6,162 nt of DNA, taken from contig CALMFQ010000590.1 of the NCBI GenBank assembly GCA_937863215.1, positions 1-6,162 of the forward strand, given 5' to 3'. The notes beneath the pieces are model-generated. The model saw nothing but the letters and a program-made list of their open reading frames with translations, ran no database searches and was not told the DNA's origin. The translations under genes were made by a program, and so were the position numbers. Of the stretch, positions 1 through 6,162 are shown piece after piece. The stretch comes from an uncultured Pseudomonadota bacterium (GTDB lineage: Bacteria > Pseudomonadota > Gammaproteobacteria > Burkholderiales > SCOH01). Each line of letters opens with the position of its first letter. Within the stretch, counting starts at the first letter, position 1.

Positions 1-129
1 CAGATCCAGCGGCTGGCGCGGATGCAGCGCATCGGCCGGGCTGGCGAGGCGGCCATACCACGCTACCGTTGCCTTTTGCAGTAACGGGCAGGCGATCGCC
101 GCAATCGGCTTGTCAGCGGAATCGATCAT
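1..129 (-). CDS. Possible N-terminal part of an unrecognised protein (runs off left edge)
   Basis: An open minus-strand frame begins at an ATG (129-127) and stays open for 43 codons to the window edge. The start of the product reads MIDSADKPIAAIACPLLQ, and a later part contains VAWYGRLASP. About three quarters of its codons end in G or C, which fits coding DNA in this GC-rich sequence. An in-frame TAG lies nine codons upstream of the ATG (156-154) with no other start codon between, so this ATG is the only available start. No convincing Shine-Dalgarno sequence precedes it; the nearest purine run (AGGAAA) is about 20 bases away. There is no signal peptide or clear membrane segment in the visible part. 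I do not recognise the family. If real, it is transcribed away from the permease genes, making 130-358 a divergent intergenic region. The frame could also be chance. Confidence 0.4.
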   Translation of the reverse strand, partial: MIDSADKPIAAIACPLLQKATVAWYGRLASPADALHPRQPLDL

Positions 130-235
130 GGGGGCAAAATGCTGTCGGCTTTCCTAGCTTAGGCGCTATTGCAGGCAATTTCCGCAATCTGCTGTCTGCC
201 CATATAAGAGAAAGTGATGTTTCAAATAATCATGG

Positions 236-253
236 GTTATTTAGATGCATAAC
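236..253. promoter_or_regulatory. Inverted repeat GTTAT-N8-ATAAC, possible operator
   Basis: GTTAT at 236-240 and ATAAC at 249-253 form a perfect 5-bp dyad separated by 8 bases. The dyad covers the candidate -35 box at 240-245, where a bound repressor would block RNA polymerase. The layout of short arms around an 8-base spacer resembles sites of dimeric winged-helix repressors. For example, sulfide-responsive ArsR-family regulators (SqrR/BigR type) are described on ATTC-N8-GAAT-like sites, although the arm sequence here differs. No regulator gene is visible in the window. Chance occurrence in AT-rich DNA is a real alternative. Confidence 0.3.
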
Positions 254-268
254 AAAGCCGGATAAAAT
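240..268 (+). promoter_or_regulatory. Candidate sigma70-type promoter for the sulfur permease genes
   Basis: TTTAGA at 240-245 matches four of six positions of the -35 consensus TTGACA. TAAAAT at 263-268 matches five of six of the -10 consensus TATAAT. The spacer is 17 bases, the optimal length. Transcription would start near 275, giving a leader of about 85 bases before the ATG at 359. This is the best promoter-like pair I found in the AT-rich block. It is a match by eye only, and AT-rich DNA yields such pairs by chance. Confidence 0.45.
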
Positions 269-358
269 ACCCGCCATATCTGTATGCATTGATACGTTGG
301 CGCGCTGGCGGGCAATACCCTTGCCGGCTGCGGCACAGTTAGGAATCGGAAATAGCTC

Positions 359-766
359 ATGAACATGATTGAAATCGGCCGCCTGCTTGCCGGTGGCGCA
401 GCCATCGGTGCGGCAGTGGCATTGCTGATGCTGGTCAACGGCCGTGTCGCCGGAATCAGCGGCATTTACCGCCAGCTGCTGACAGGGCGGTTCGGGCAGC
501 TGGGCTGGCGCCTGGCTTTTGTGCTGGGGCTGTGCCTGCCGGGGCTGTGGTTGCTGCTGCACCAGCGCGCGCTGCCGGTAGCCGGCGGCATGCCGCTGCT
601 ATTGATCAGCGGTTTGCTGGTCGGCGCCGGCACCCAGCTGGCTGCCGGCTGTACCAGCGGTCATGGCGTATGCGGCATGGCCAACCTGTCGCAGCGTTCG
701 TTGGTGGCGACGCTGACTTTCATGGGCACGGCAATGCTGGTGCGCTTTGTCGCGGGGGCGCTGTGA
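359..766 (+). CDS. YeeE/YedE family membrane protein, first half of a split sulfur-compound permease
   Basis: This 135-residue hydrophobic inner-membrane protein has about four membrane segments (near residues 7-27, 48-68, 77-96 and 112-133). Two features mark it as a YeeE/YedE (sulphur transport, PF04143) protein: the NGRVAGISGI stretch at 27-36 and the GCTSGHGVCG motif at 97-106 with Cys98 and Cys105. In this family, which includes the thiosulfate transporter TsuA (YeeE), conserved cysteines line the path and handle the sulfur substrate. Full-length members of about 330-350 residues have two related halves; here one half is encoded alone and the next gene supplies the other, as in PmpA/PmpB-type pairs. 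The ATG at 359 is chosen because GGAAA at 348-352 sits a suitable distance upstream; Met3 (365) is less well placed. Its stop codon overlaps the start of the next gene by one base. Exact substrate is inferred: thiosulfate or another reduced sulfur species. Confidence 0.88.
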   Translation: MNMIEIGRLLAGGAAIGAAVALLMLVNGRVAGISGIYRQLLTGRFGQLGWRLAFVLGLCLPGLWLLLHQRALPVAGGMPLLLISGLLVGAGTQLAAGCTSGHGVCGMANLSQRSLVATLTFMGTAMLVRFVAGAL

Positions 767-1185
767 TGCGGCTGGCTCAATTGTTGTCGGCGCTGCTGGC
801 CGGCCTGCTGTTCGGTAGCGGGTTGATTCTGGCCGGCATGACCAATCCGGAAAAAGTGCGTGCGTTTCTCGATCTCGGCGGCAAATGGGATCCGTCGTTG
901 GCGCTGGTGATGGCTGCGGCTATCGCCGTCGCCATGCCGGCTTATGCCTGGAGCAAGCGCCGCGGGACTACATTGGCCGGCGTGCCGGTTGCGCTGAGCG
1001 TGCGCCGCCGAATCGACCGCCAGCTGCTGTGCGGCAGTGTCGTGTTCGGTATCGGCTGGGGGCTGCTCGGTGTTTGCCCCGGCCCGGGACTGGTCGCAGC
1101 AGCCAGTGGCGATGGCGGGGCGCTTGTCTTTGTTGCCGCCATGAGTGCCGGCATGCTGCTGGCCGGGCGCTTAAGTCGCCAGTAA
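766..1185 (+). CDS. DUF6691/YedE-like membrane protein, second half of the split sulfur-compound permease
   Basis: This 139-residue protein has about four hydrophobic segments (near 5-25, 44-63, 88-110 and 118-136). Family-typical motifs are GLLFGSGLILAGMTNPEKV (13-31), FLDLGGKWDPSLALVM (34-49) and the second-half signature FGIGWGLLGVCPGPG (94-108) with Cys104. It most likely pairs with the YeeE/YedE half encoded just upstream to form one inner-membrane permease for a reduced sulfur compound. The same frame is open further upstream, to 532, but that part lies inside the previous gene and lacks membrane character. The ATG at 766 begins exactly at the family's usual N-terminus, overlaps the preceding TGA by one base (TGATG), and has a G-run (754-758) as a possible ribosome-binding site. 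This arrangement implies translational coupling and balanced production of both halves. Substrate and transport direction are inferred from the family. Confidence 0.87.
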   Translation: MRLAQLLSALLAGLLFGSGLILAGMTNPEKVRAFLDLGGKWDPSLALVMAAAIAVAMPAYAWSKRRGTTLAGVPVALSVRRRIDRQLLCGSVVFGIGWGLLGVCPGPGLVAAASGDGGALVFVAAMSAGMLLAGRLSRQ

Positions 1186-1255
1186 GCCGGCCAGACTATA
1201 TTGCAGGCAGGCGCGGCATGCTGTATGTCGCTGCCGGGTCAACGAAAGGCGCTGC

Positions 1256-2419
1256 ATGATGAGCAAGAAATGGGTGGCCGGTGCAATCGCCGCTGCTGTC
1301 GCGGCTGCGGGCTGGTATGGGATAAGCCGCCAGGATGCCAGGCCGGCATCGCAGGCTGGCAAGGCCAAGGCGCCGCCGACGGTGCTGGTTGCCACGGCGC
1401 AGCAGGGTAGCGTGCCGGTCGAAATCGAGGCCACCGGCCAGGTGGCGCCGCTGCAGCTGGTGGAGGTGCGACCGCAGCTTGCCGGGCAAGTGAAAAAGGT
1501 GTTGATCCGCGAAGGGCAGAACGTCAGCGCCGGCCAGCCGCTGTTCCTGCTCGAAGACGGCAGCGAACGCGCCGCGCTGGAAAAAGCCCGTGCGCAGAAA
1601 ACCCGCGACGAGGCGCAACTGGCCGATGCGCAGCGCACGCTGGCGCGCAACCGCAGCCTGCAGCAGCAGAATTATGTCGCACCGAGCGCGGTGGACAGCG
1701 CTGCCAGTGCGGTGGATAGCCTCAAGGCGGCGATTGCCGCCGATGTCGCGGCAATCCGCGCCGCCGAAGTCGATCTGGCGTACAAAACCGTCAGCGCGCA
1801 GATTGCCGGCCGCAGCGGCGCGATCAATGTCTATCCCGGCAGCGTGGTGACGCCGGCGCAGGCCACGCCGATGACCACGATTGCGCAGCTCGATCCGATC
1901 GGTGTCAGTTTCACCATTGCCGAACAATCGCTGGCGCAGGTGTTTGCTGCCAACGCGCAGCACCGGCTCAAGGTCAGCGCGGCGCTGGCGGAACAGGCCG
2001 GTGAAGCCGGCGCTGCGTTGCAGGGCGAATTGAGCTTCATCGACAATGCGGTTGACAGCCGCAGCGGCACCATTCGCCTCAAAGCGCAATTCGATAACTC
2101 TGCCGGCCGGCTGTGGCCGGGCATGTACGTCAATCTCAAGCTGCTGGCCGGCGTGCGGCAACAGGCGCTGCTGCTGCCGGTGGGCGCGGTGCAGAGCGGG
2201 CCGGATGGCAAATTCGCCTTCGTGGTCGGGCCGGATAAGCGCCTGCAGGCCCGGCCGCTGACGCTGCTGGCAATCCGCAACGAACAGGCGATTGTTGCCG
2301 GAATTGCGCCGGGCACGCTGGTGGTCGCCGCCAATGGCGCCAGCCTGCGCCCCGGTGACAGCATCAAGCCGAAGCCGCTTGGCGACCAACCCGCCGCCAA
2401 GGCCGGAGCCAGGCCATGA
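1256..2419 (+). CDS. RND efflux pump periplasmic adaptor subunit (membrane fusion protein, MdtA-like)
   Basis: This 387-residue HlyD/MdtA-type adaptor would bridge the inner-membrane RND pump and an outer-membrane channel. Residues 5-20 form one hydrophobic N-terminal segment acting as signal or membrane anchor. The protein contains no cysteine at all, so it is not a lipoprotein like AcrA. The first lipoyl half is near 60-80 (GQVAPLQLVEVRPQLAGQV) and the next part at 86-100 (EGQNVSAGQPLFLLE). An alpha-helical hairpin rich in Ala, Gln and Arg spans about 103-175. The barrel domain includes the DSRSGTIRLKAQF stretch (267-279) and LWPGMYVNLKL (286-296); the membrane-proximal domain starts near LLLPVGAVQSGPDGKFAFVV (305-324). 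Length is normal for the family. The start is set by GAAAGG at 1244-1249, six bases before ATG 1256; Met2 at 1259 is an equally possible start. It lies 70 bp after the permease pair with no obvious terminator between, and overlaps the RND gene by 4 bp. Confidence 0.93.
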   Translation: MMSKKWVAGAIAAAVAAAGWYGISRQDARPASQAGKAKAPPTVLVATAQQGSVPVEIEATGQVAPLQLVEVRPQLAGQVKKVLIREGQNVSAGQPLFLLEDGSERAALEKARAQKTRDEAQLADAQRTLARNRSLQQQNYVAPSAVDSAASAVDSLKAAIAADVAAIRAAEVDLAYKTVSAQIAGRSGAINVYPGSVVTPAQATPMTTIAQLDPIGVSFTIAEQSLAQVFAANAQHRLKVSAALAEQAGEAGAALQGELSFIDNAVDSRSGTIRLKAQFDNSAGRLWPGMYVNLKLLAGVRQQALLLPVGAVQSGPDGKFAFVVGPDKRLQARPLTLLAIRNEQAIVAGIAPGTLVVAANGASLRPGDSIKPKPLGDQPAAKAGARP

Positions 2420-5400
2420 CCAACCTGCCGGCGCTGTGCATCCGCCGCCCGGTGATGACGATCCTGCTGAGTCTGGCAATCGTGATTGCCGGCATCGTCG
2501 CCTACGGCCGGCTGCCGATTGCCGCACTGCCAAGCTACAACTCGCCCACCATCAACGTCAGCGCCACCTTGCCCGGCGCCAGCCCGGACAGCATGGCTTC
2601 GGCGGTGGCGACGCCGCTGGAGCGGCAGTTTTCCACCATTGCCGGGGTCAAGGTCATCAGTTCGACCAGCACTCGCGGCAGCACCTCGGTGACGCTGGAA
2701 TTCGACGAGGATCGCAATATCGATGCCGCCGCGGTCGATGTGCAGGCCGCCTTGCTGCGCGCCCAGCGCAACCTGCCGGTGGAAATGACTACGCCGCCGT
2801 CGTACCGCAAAGTCAACCCGGCCGATTCGCCAGTGCTGTTCCTGTCGCTGGAATCGCCGTCGCTGGCGTTGTCCGACCTGCACGATTACGCCGACAACTG
2901 GATTCTGCCCAACCTCGCCACCTTGCCCGGCGTGGCGCAGGTCAACATCAACGGCCCCAAGCGCTACGCAGTGCGGATTCGCGTCAACCCGCAATTGCTG
3001 GCGGCACGCGATCTGACGCTGGATGAACTGGCGCAGGCGGTGCGCGCCGCCAATGGCAATTCGCCAGTCGGCGTGATCGAAGGCAAATCGCAGACGCTGA
3101 CGGTGGAGGCCAACCGCCAGCTGCGCAATGCGGCCGAATTCGGCCGGCTGATCGTCGCCAGTCGCAACGGCGCAGCGGTGCGGCTGGACGAGCTGGCCAG
3201 TGTCGAAGACAGCGTCGAAACGCTGCGCATCGGCAGCTGGGTCGATGGCCGGCGCGCCATCGTGCTGTCGGTGCTGCGCCAGCCGGATGCCAACACGGTT
3301 GCGGTGGTCGATGCGGTCAAGGCAGCCTTGCCGCGCCTGAGCGCGCAACTGCCGGCATCGGTGCGGCTGGAGCCGATGAACGACCGCTCCGGTTCGGTGC
3401 GCGAAGCGCTGCACGATGTGAAGCTGACATTGGCGCTGACCATCGCGCTGGTGCTGCTGGTGATGCTGCTGTTCCTGCGCCGGCTGATGGCCACCGTGAT
3501 TCCGTCGCTGTCGTTGCCGCTGTCGCTGCTCGGCACGCTGGCGTTGATGTACTGGTTCGGCTACAGCCTCGACAACATTTCGCTGCTCGGCATCACGCTG
3601 GCGGTGGGGCTGGTGGTCGACGATGCGATCGTGGTGCTGGAAAACATCGTCCGCCACGTCGAACAGGGCCAGACGCCGCTGCAGGCGGCGCTGACCGGAT
3701 CGAAGGAAATCGCTTTCACCATTGTCTCGATCTCGATTTCGCTGGTGGCAGTGTTCATCCCGATCTTCTTCATGCAGGGCGTGATCGGGTTGATGTTCCA
3801 CGAATTCGCCGTGGTGGTGTCGCTGGCGATCCTGGTGTCGGCGCTGGTATCGCTGACGCTGATCCCGATGCTGGCAGCACGGCTGCTGCCGCCGCATCAG
3901 GCGGCGCAGGCCAGCCCGAATCGGCTGCTGCAGCTGTTCGAGCGCGGTTTCGATGCGGTGGTGGATGGCTATCGCCGCAGCCTCGACTGGAGCCTGCGCC
4001 ATCGTTCGTCGATGCTGGCGCTGGCGTTGCTGACGCTGGGCGCAACCGGCTGGCTGTTCAGTCAGATGCCGAAGGGTTTTTTCCCCGAGGAAGACACCGG
4101 TCAGGTCAATGCCACCATGGAAGCGCGCACCGACATTTCCTACCGGCAACTGGTAGAGCTCGATCTGCAATTGCTGCAGCGCTTCCGCACCAATCCGAAT
4201 GTTGCCAAAGTCACCACTACCGTCGGTCTGGGCGGGCCTAACAACACCAGCAACACCGGTCGGTTGTACCTGACGCTCAAGCCGCGCGGCCAGCGCGCCA
4301 GGCTGGCGGCCGTGCTGGAAAGCCTGCGCAAGGATGCCAGGGCGGTGCCGGGTGTGGCCGTGTACCTGAATCCGGTGCAGAACCTGCGGCTCGGCGGCCG
4401 CGCCAGCAAAAGCCGCTACCAGTATGTGCTGCAGAGTGTCCAGTCGGATCGGTTGAACCAGTGGTCGGAGCAGCTGATGCGCGCCATGCGCGACGATGCG
4501 ATCTTCCGCGATGTCACCAGCGATTCGCAGCTGGGCGGCCTGCAGGCGCAACTGCGCATCGACCGCGACAAGGCCAACTTGCTCGGCGTGCAGCTTCAGG
4601 ACATCCGCAGCGCATTGTATTCGGCTTACGGCGAGCGGCAGATTTCCACTATTTACACCAGCAGCAGCGATTATCCGGTGTTGCTGGAAGTCGATACGCG
4701 CTTCCAGCGCAACGAGTTCGACCTCGGCCTGCTGCGGGTGCGGGCCGGCAATGGCACCCTGGTGCCACTCGATGCCATTGCCCGCTTTGACCGCAGCGTA
4801 GGGCCGAGTGCCGTCAACCATCAGGGCCAGTTGCAGGCGATTACGCTGTCGTTCAACCTGGCGCCGGGCGTGCCGCTCGGCAGCGCCGCAACACACATCG
4901 AGCAGCTGCAGCGGCAGATCGGCCTGCCGGCCAGCATCGTCACCAGCTATGCCGGCGATGCCGCTGCATTCCAGGAGACGCAGACCAGCCAGCTGGCGCT
5001 GATCGGCATTGCGATTGCGGTGATCTACCTGCTGCTCGGCGTGCTGTACGAAAGTTTCATCCACCCGCTGACCATCCTCGCCGGCCTGCCGTCCGCCGCC
5101 ATCGGTGCCTTGCTGACGCTGCTGCTGTTCGGCCAGGAGCTGACCATCATCGCCGCCATCGGTGTGCTGATGCTGGTCGGCATTGTGAAGAAAAACGCCA
5201 TCATGATGATCGACTTTGCCATCGAAGCGCGCCAGCAGCCTGGCGTCGATGCACAGCAGGCGATCCGCGAAGCCGCGCTGGTGCGCTTTCGCCCGATCAT
5301 GATGACCACGTTGGCGGCAATGATGGGCGCGCTGCCAATCGCGCTGGGGCTGGGGGCAGGGGCGGAACTGCGCCAGCCGCTGGGGCTGGCGGTGGTCGGC

Positions 5401-5490
5401 GGATTGATCTTTTCGCAGCTGGTGACGCTGTACATCACCCCGGCGCTGTATCTGTATTTCGACCGTTTCGATCGCTCGCGGCGCAGCTAG
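2416..5490 (+). CDS. RND family inner-membrane efflux transporter (MdtB/MdtC-like)
   Basis: This 1024-residue proton-driven pump exports drugs, bile-salt-like or other compounds from the periplasm and inner membrane. Its layout is the complete RND duplication: TM1 near 10-30, a large periplasmic loop about 31-334, TM2-TM6 about 335-490, TM7 near 530-548, a second loop about 549-856, and TM8-TM12 about 857-1014. Proton-relay residues are present: Asp402-Asp403 in GLVVDDAIVV (TM4), Lys926 in GIVKKNAIMM (TM10) and Arg959 in RFRPIMMTT (TM11), matching AcrB D407/D408, K940 and R971. Motifs such as LPGASPDSMASAVATPLER (52-70), GERQISTIY (739-747), LYESFIHPLTIL (877-888) and ELRQPLG (984-990) closely resemble E. 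coli MdtB/MdtC (YegN/YegO), and the length equals that of MdtC. Unlike mdtABC, only one permease follows the adaptor, so it probably works as a homotrimer. ATG 2416 overlaps the adaptor stop (ATGA) with GGAG at 2405-2408. The substrate cannot be told from sequence; no outer-membrane channel gene lies here. Confidence 0.95.
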   Translation: MTNLPALCIRRPVMTILLSLAIVIAGIVAYGRLPIAALPSYNSPTINVSATLPGASPDSMASAVATPLERQFSTIAGVKVISSTSTRGSTSVTLEFDEDRNIDAAAVDVQAALLRAQRNLPVEMTTPPSYRKVNPADSPVLFLSLESPSLALSDLHDYADNWILPNLATLPGVAQVNINGPKRYAVRIRVNPQLLAARDLTLDELAQAVRAANGNSPVGVIEGKSQTLTVEANRQLRNAAEFGRLIVASRNGAAVRLDELASVEDSVETLRIGSWVDGRRAIVLSVLRQPDANTVAVVDAVKAALPRLSAQLPASVRLEPMNDRSGSVREALHDVKLTLALTIALVLLVMLLFLRRLMATVIPSLSLPLSLLGTLALMYWFGYSLDNISLLGITLAVGLVVDDAIVVLENIVRHVEQGQTPLQAALTGSKEIAFTIVSISISLVAVFIPIFFMQGVIGLMFHEFAVVVSLAILVSALVSLTLIPMLAARLLPPHQAAQASPNRLLQLFERGFDAVVDGYRRSLDWSLRHRSSMLALALLTLGATGWLFSQMPKGFFPEEDTGQVNATMEARTDISYRQLVELDLQLLQRFRTNPNVAKVTTTVGLGGPNNTSNTGRLYLTLKPRGQRARLAAVLESLRKDARAVPGVAVYLNPVQNLRLGGRASKSRYQYVLQSVQSDRLNQWSEQLMRAMRDDAIFRDVTSDSQLGGLQAQLRIDRDKANLLGVQLQDIRSALYSAYGERQISTIYTSSSDYPVLLEVDTRFQRNEFDLGLLRVRAGNGTLVPLDAIARFDRSVGPSAVNHQGQLQAITLSFNLAPGVPLGSAATHIEQLQRQIGLPASIVTSYAGDAAAFQETQTSQLALIGIAIAVIYLLLGVLYESFIHPLTILAGLPSAAIGALLTLLLFGQELTIIAAIGVLMLVGIVKKNAIMMIDFAIEARQQPGVDAQQAIREAALVRFRPIMMTTLAAMMGALPIALGLGAGAELRQPLGLAVVGGLIFSQLVTLYITPALYLYFDRFDRSRRS

Positions 5491-5502
5491 CCGGCCTGCA
5501 AG

Positions 5503-5522
5503 GCAAGCCCAGAGCGGCTTGC
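5503..5522. terminator. Short hairpin between convergent genes, weak bidirectional terminator candidate
   Basis: GCAAGCC (5503-5509) and GGCTTGC (5516-5522) form a perfect 7-bp stem with a 6-base loop. It sits in the 43-bp gap between the RND stop codon and the kinase stop codon, where a terminator serving both strands would be expected. No U-tract follows on either strand, so it is not a classical intrinsic terminator. It may instead slow polymerase or protect RNA ends. Confidence 0.35.
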
Positions 5523-5533
5523 AGCGATGCTGG

Positions 5534-6162
5534 CTATGTTTGCGGCGCGAACAGCAGCATCACCCGCAGCCCGGGATCGGCGTTTTCCAGCTGCACGCTG
5601 CCGCCGTGCGCTTCCACTATCGCTTTGACCAGGCTCAGGCCCAGGCCGCTGCCAGGGCGGCTGCGGCTTTCGTCGAGGCGCACAAAGGGTTGCAGCACCT
5701 GCTGCAAGTCTGTGTCGGCGATGCCGGGGCCGTGATCGCGGATGGCGATGCGCTGCGGGCCGGTGGTGACTTCGATATCGCCAGCGCCATAGGTGATGGC
5801 ATTGTCGAGCAGGTTGGCCACGGCCTGGAACAGTAGCGCGCGGTCCACTGCCAGCAGCACCGGCTCGGCGCTGAACAGGATGCGCCGCTGCTGCGCCTCG
5901 GCCATCGGTTCGTACAGCGCAACCGCGTCGGCGACGATATCGACTACATCGCTGGTTTCGATCTGCAGCTGATAGGCGCCGGCTTCCAGCCGCCCCAGTC
6001 GCAGGATGGCCTGGAAGGTGCGCAGGATGGTGTCGATGTCGTTGGTGAGGCCGGCAATGCGCTCGCTGGTGGCGCCATCGGCGGTTTCCGCTGCCAGCAA
6101 TTCGAGCTCGTTGCGCAGCCGGCTGATCGGATGGCGCAGGTCGTGCGCAATTGCCGCCGAAG
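5534..6162 (-). CDS. Sensor histidine kinase, C-terminal part (DHp and ATPase domains; start beyond right edge)
   Basis: The frame is open from the right edge to a TAG at 5536-5534, giving 208 visible residues; the N-terminal sensor, membrane and any HAMP parts lie outside the window. The visible part starts inside the H-box, AAIAHDLRHPISRLRNELE, whose His (codon 6145-6143) is the expected autophosphorylation site. A second helix of the dimerisation domain follows (TFQAILRLGRLEAG). The HATPase domain shows the N-box ANLLDNAITYG (key Asn codon 5803-5801), the G1 box RDHGPGIAD (near 5740-5714), an F-box-like LQPFVRLDES, and the G2 box GSGLGLSLVKAIVEAHGG. All catalytic motifs look intact, so the kinase is probably active and would phosphorylate a response regulator, likely encoded beyond the right edge. 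It converges on the RND gene with 43 bp between stops. By analogy with BaeS and mdtABC it could control the pump, but only proximity suggests this. Confidence 0.92.
   Translation of the reverse strand, partial: SAAIAHDLRHPISRLRNELELLAAETADGATSERIAGLTNDIDTILRTFQAILRLGRLEAGAYQLQIETSDVVDIVADAVALYEPMAEAQQRRILFSAEPVLLAVDRALLFQAVANLLDNAITYGAGDIEVTTGPQRIAIRDHGPGIADTDLQQVLQPFVRLDESRSRPGSGLGLSLVKAIVEAHGGSVQLENADPGLRVMLLFAPQT

Larger units (their letters stand above)
130..358. other. AT-rich intergenic region with regulatory signals
   Basis: No gene is supported in these 229 bases. The part from roughly 200 to 300 is much richer in A and T than any coding stretch in the window, as expected of a promoter region. 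It lies between a possible minus-strand gene on the left and the plus-strand permease genes on the right. It contains a promoter-like pair of hexamers, a GTTAT/ATAAC inverted repeat, a GTAT-N6-ATAC dyad (282-295) and two ATGCAT palindromes (245-250 and 284-289). A leftward promoter for the left-edge gene is not clear: TTGAAA (225-220, minus strand) and TTATAT (207-202, minus strand) occur, but are only 12 bases apart. Confidence 0.6.

Noticed and set aside
69..362. A 97-codon plus-strand frame through the upstream region.
   Set aside because: It begins with TTG, has no ribosome-binding site, crosses the AT-rich promoter-like region, and its product has no recognisable character.
532..765. Upstream extension of the DUF6691 frame to an ATG at 532.
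   Set aside because: This stretch overlaps the YeeE/YedE gene in another frame and encodes a non-membrane, Ala/Arg/His-rich sequence; the family N-terminus begins at ATG 766, which is positioned for coupling with the preceding stop.
1206..1235. GGCAG/CTGCC inverted repeat between the permease pair and the adaptor gene.
   Set aside because: The arms are only 5 bp, 20 bases apart, with no U-tract; in GC-rich DNA this is expected by chance and does not support a terminator.
1196..2533. A 445-codon open frame on the minus strand opposite the adaptor gene.
   Set aside because: It is in the same codon register as the adaptor gene and Arg/Gln-rich; it is a mirror of the sense codon bias, while the sense frame encodes a clear HlyD-type adaptor.
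1831..5064. A 1077-codon open frame on the minus strand opposite the adaptor and RND genes.
   Set aside because: Over the RND gene it lies in exact codon register with the sense frame, so it stays open simply because the sense gene avoids TTA, CTA and TCA codons there, as GC-rich genes commonly do. Its product is a low-complexity string rich in Gln, His and Arg with no family character.
5519..5836. A 105-codon plus-strand frame opposite the kinase gene.
   Set aside because: The minus strand here encodes the kinase N-, G1- and G2-box motifs, so this frame is a shadow.

Overview
The window is GC-rich DNA with strong G/C preference at third codon positions, which suggests a proteobacterium. The gene content (a split YeeE/YedE permease pair, an MdtA/MdtC-like RND pump and a two-component sensor kinase) would fit a betaproteobacterium, perhaps of the Neisseriales/Chromobacterium type. 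That placement rests on general resemblance only. No mobile element, CRISPR array, tRNA or rRNA was seen.

Layout: positions 1-129 hold the possible N-terminal end of an unrecognised minus-strand gene. Positions 130-358 are non-coding and clearly more AT-rich than the rest. This block contains a good sigma70-like promoter candidate and a short inverted repeat overlapping its -35 box, pointing rightward. Next come two small, overlapping plus-strand membrane-protein genes (359-766 and 766-1185). They are the two halves of a YeeE/YedE-type sulfur-compound permease: a YeeE/YedE half carrying the GCTSGHGVCG motif, and a DUF6691/YedE-like half carrying a GVCPGP motif. After 70 bp follow a periplasmic adaptor (1256-2419) and an RND inner-membrane pump of the MdtB/MdtC type (2416-5490), overlapping by 4 bp. 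On the opposite strand, converging on the pump gene, lies the C-terminal part of a sensor histidine kinase (5534-6162) that runs off the right edge.

How the parts may work together: the YeeE/DUF6691 pair probably forms one thiosulfate- or sulfide-derived-sulfur permease in the inner membrane. The adaptor and RND protein form two of the three parts of a proton-driven tripartite efflux pump. No outer-membrane channel gene is present here, so it must be supplied from elsewhere. The kinase may belong to a two-component system that controls the pump, as BaeSR does for mdtABC in Escherichia coli, but here that is suggested only by proximity. I do not see a clearly novel system. The most open points are the operator-like dyad before the sulfur permease genes, the possible linkage of sulfur permease and efflux pump in one transcript, and the identity of the gene at the left edge.
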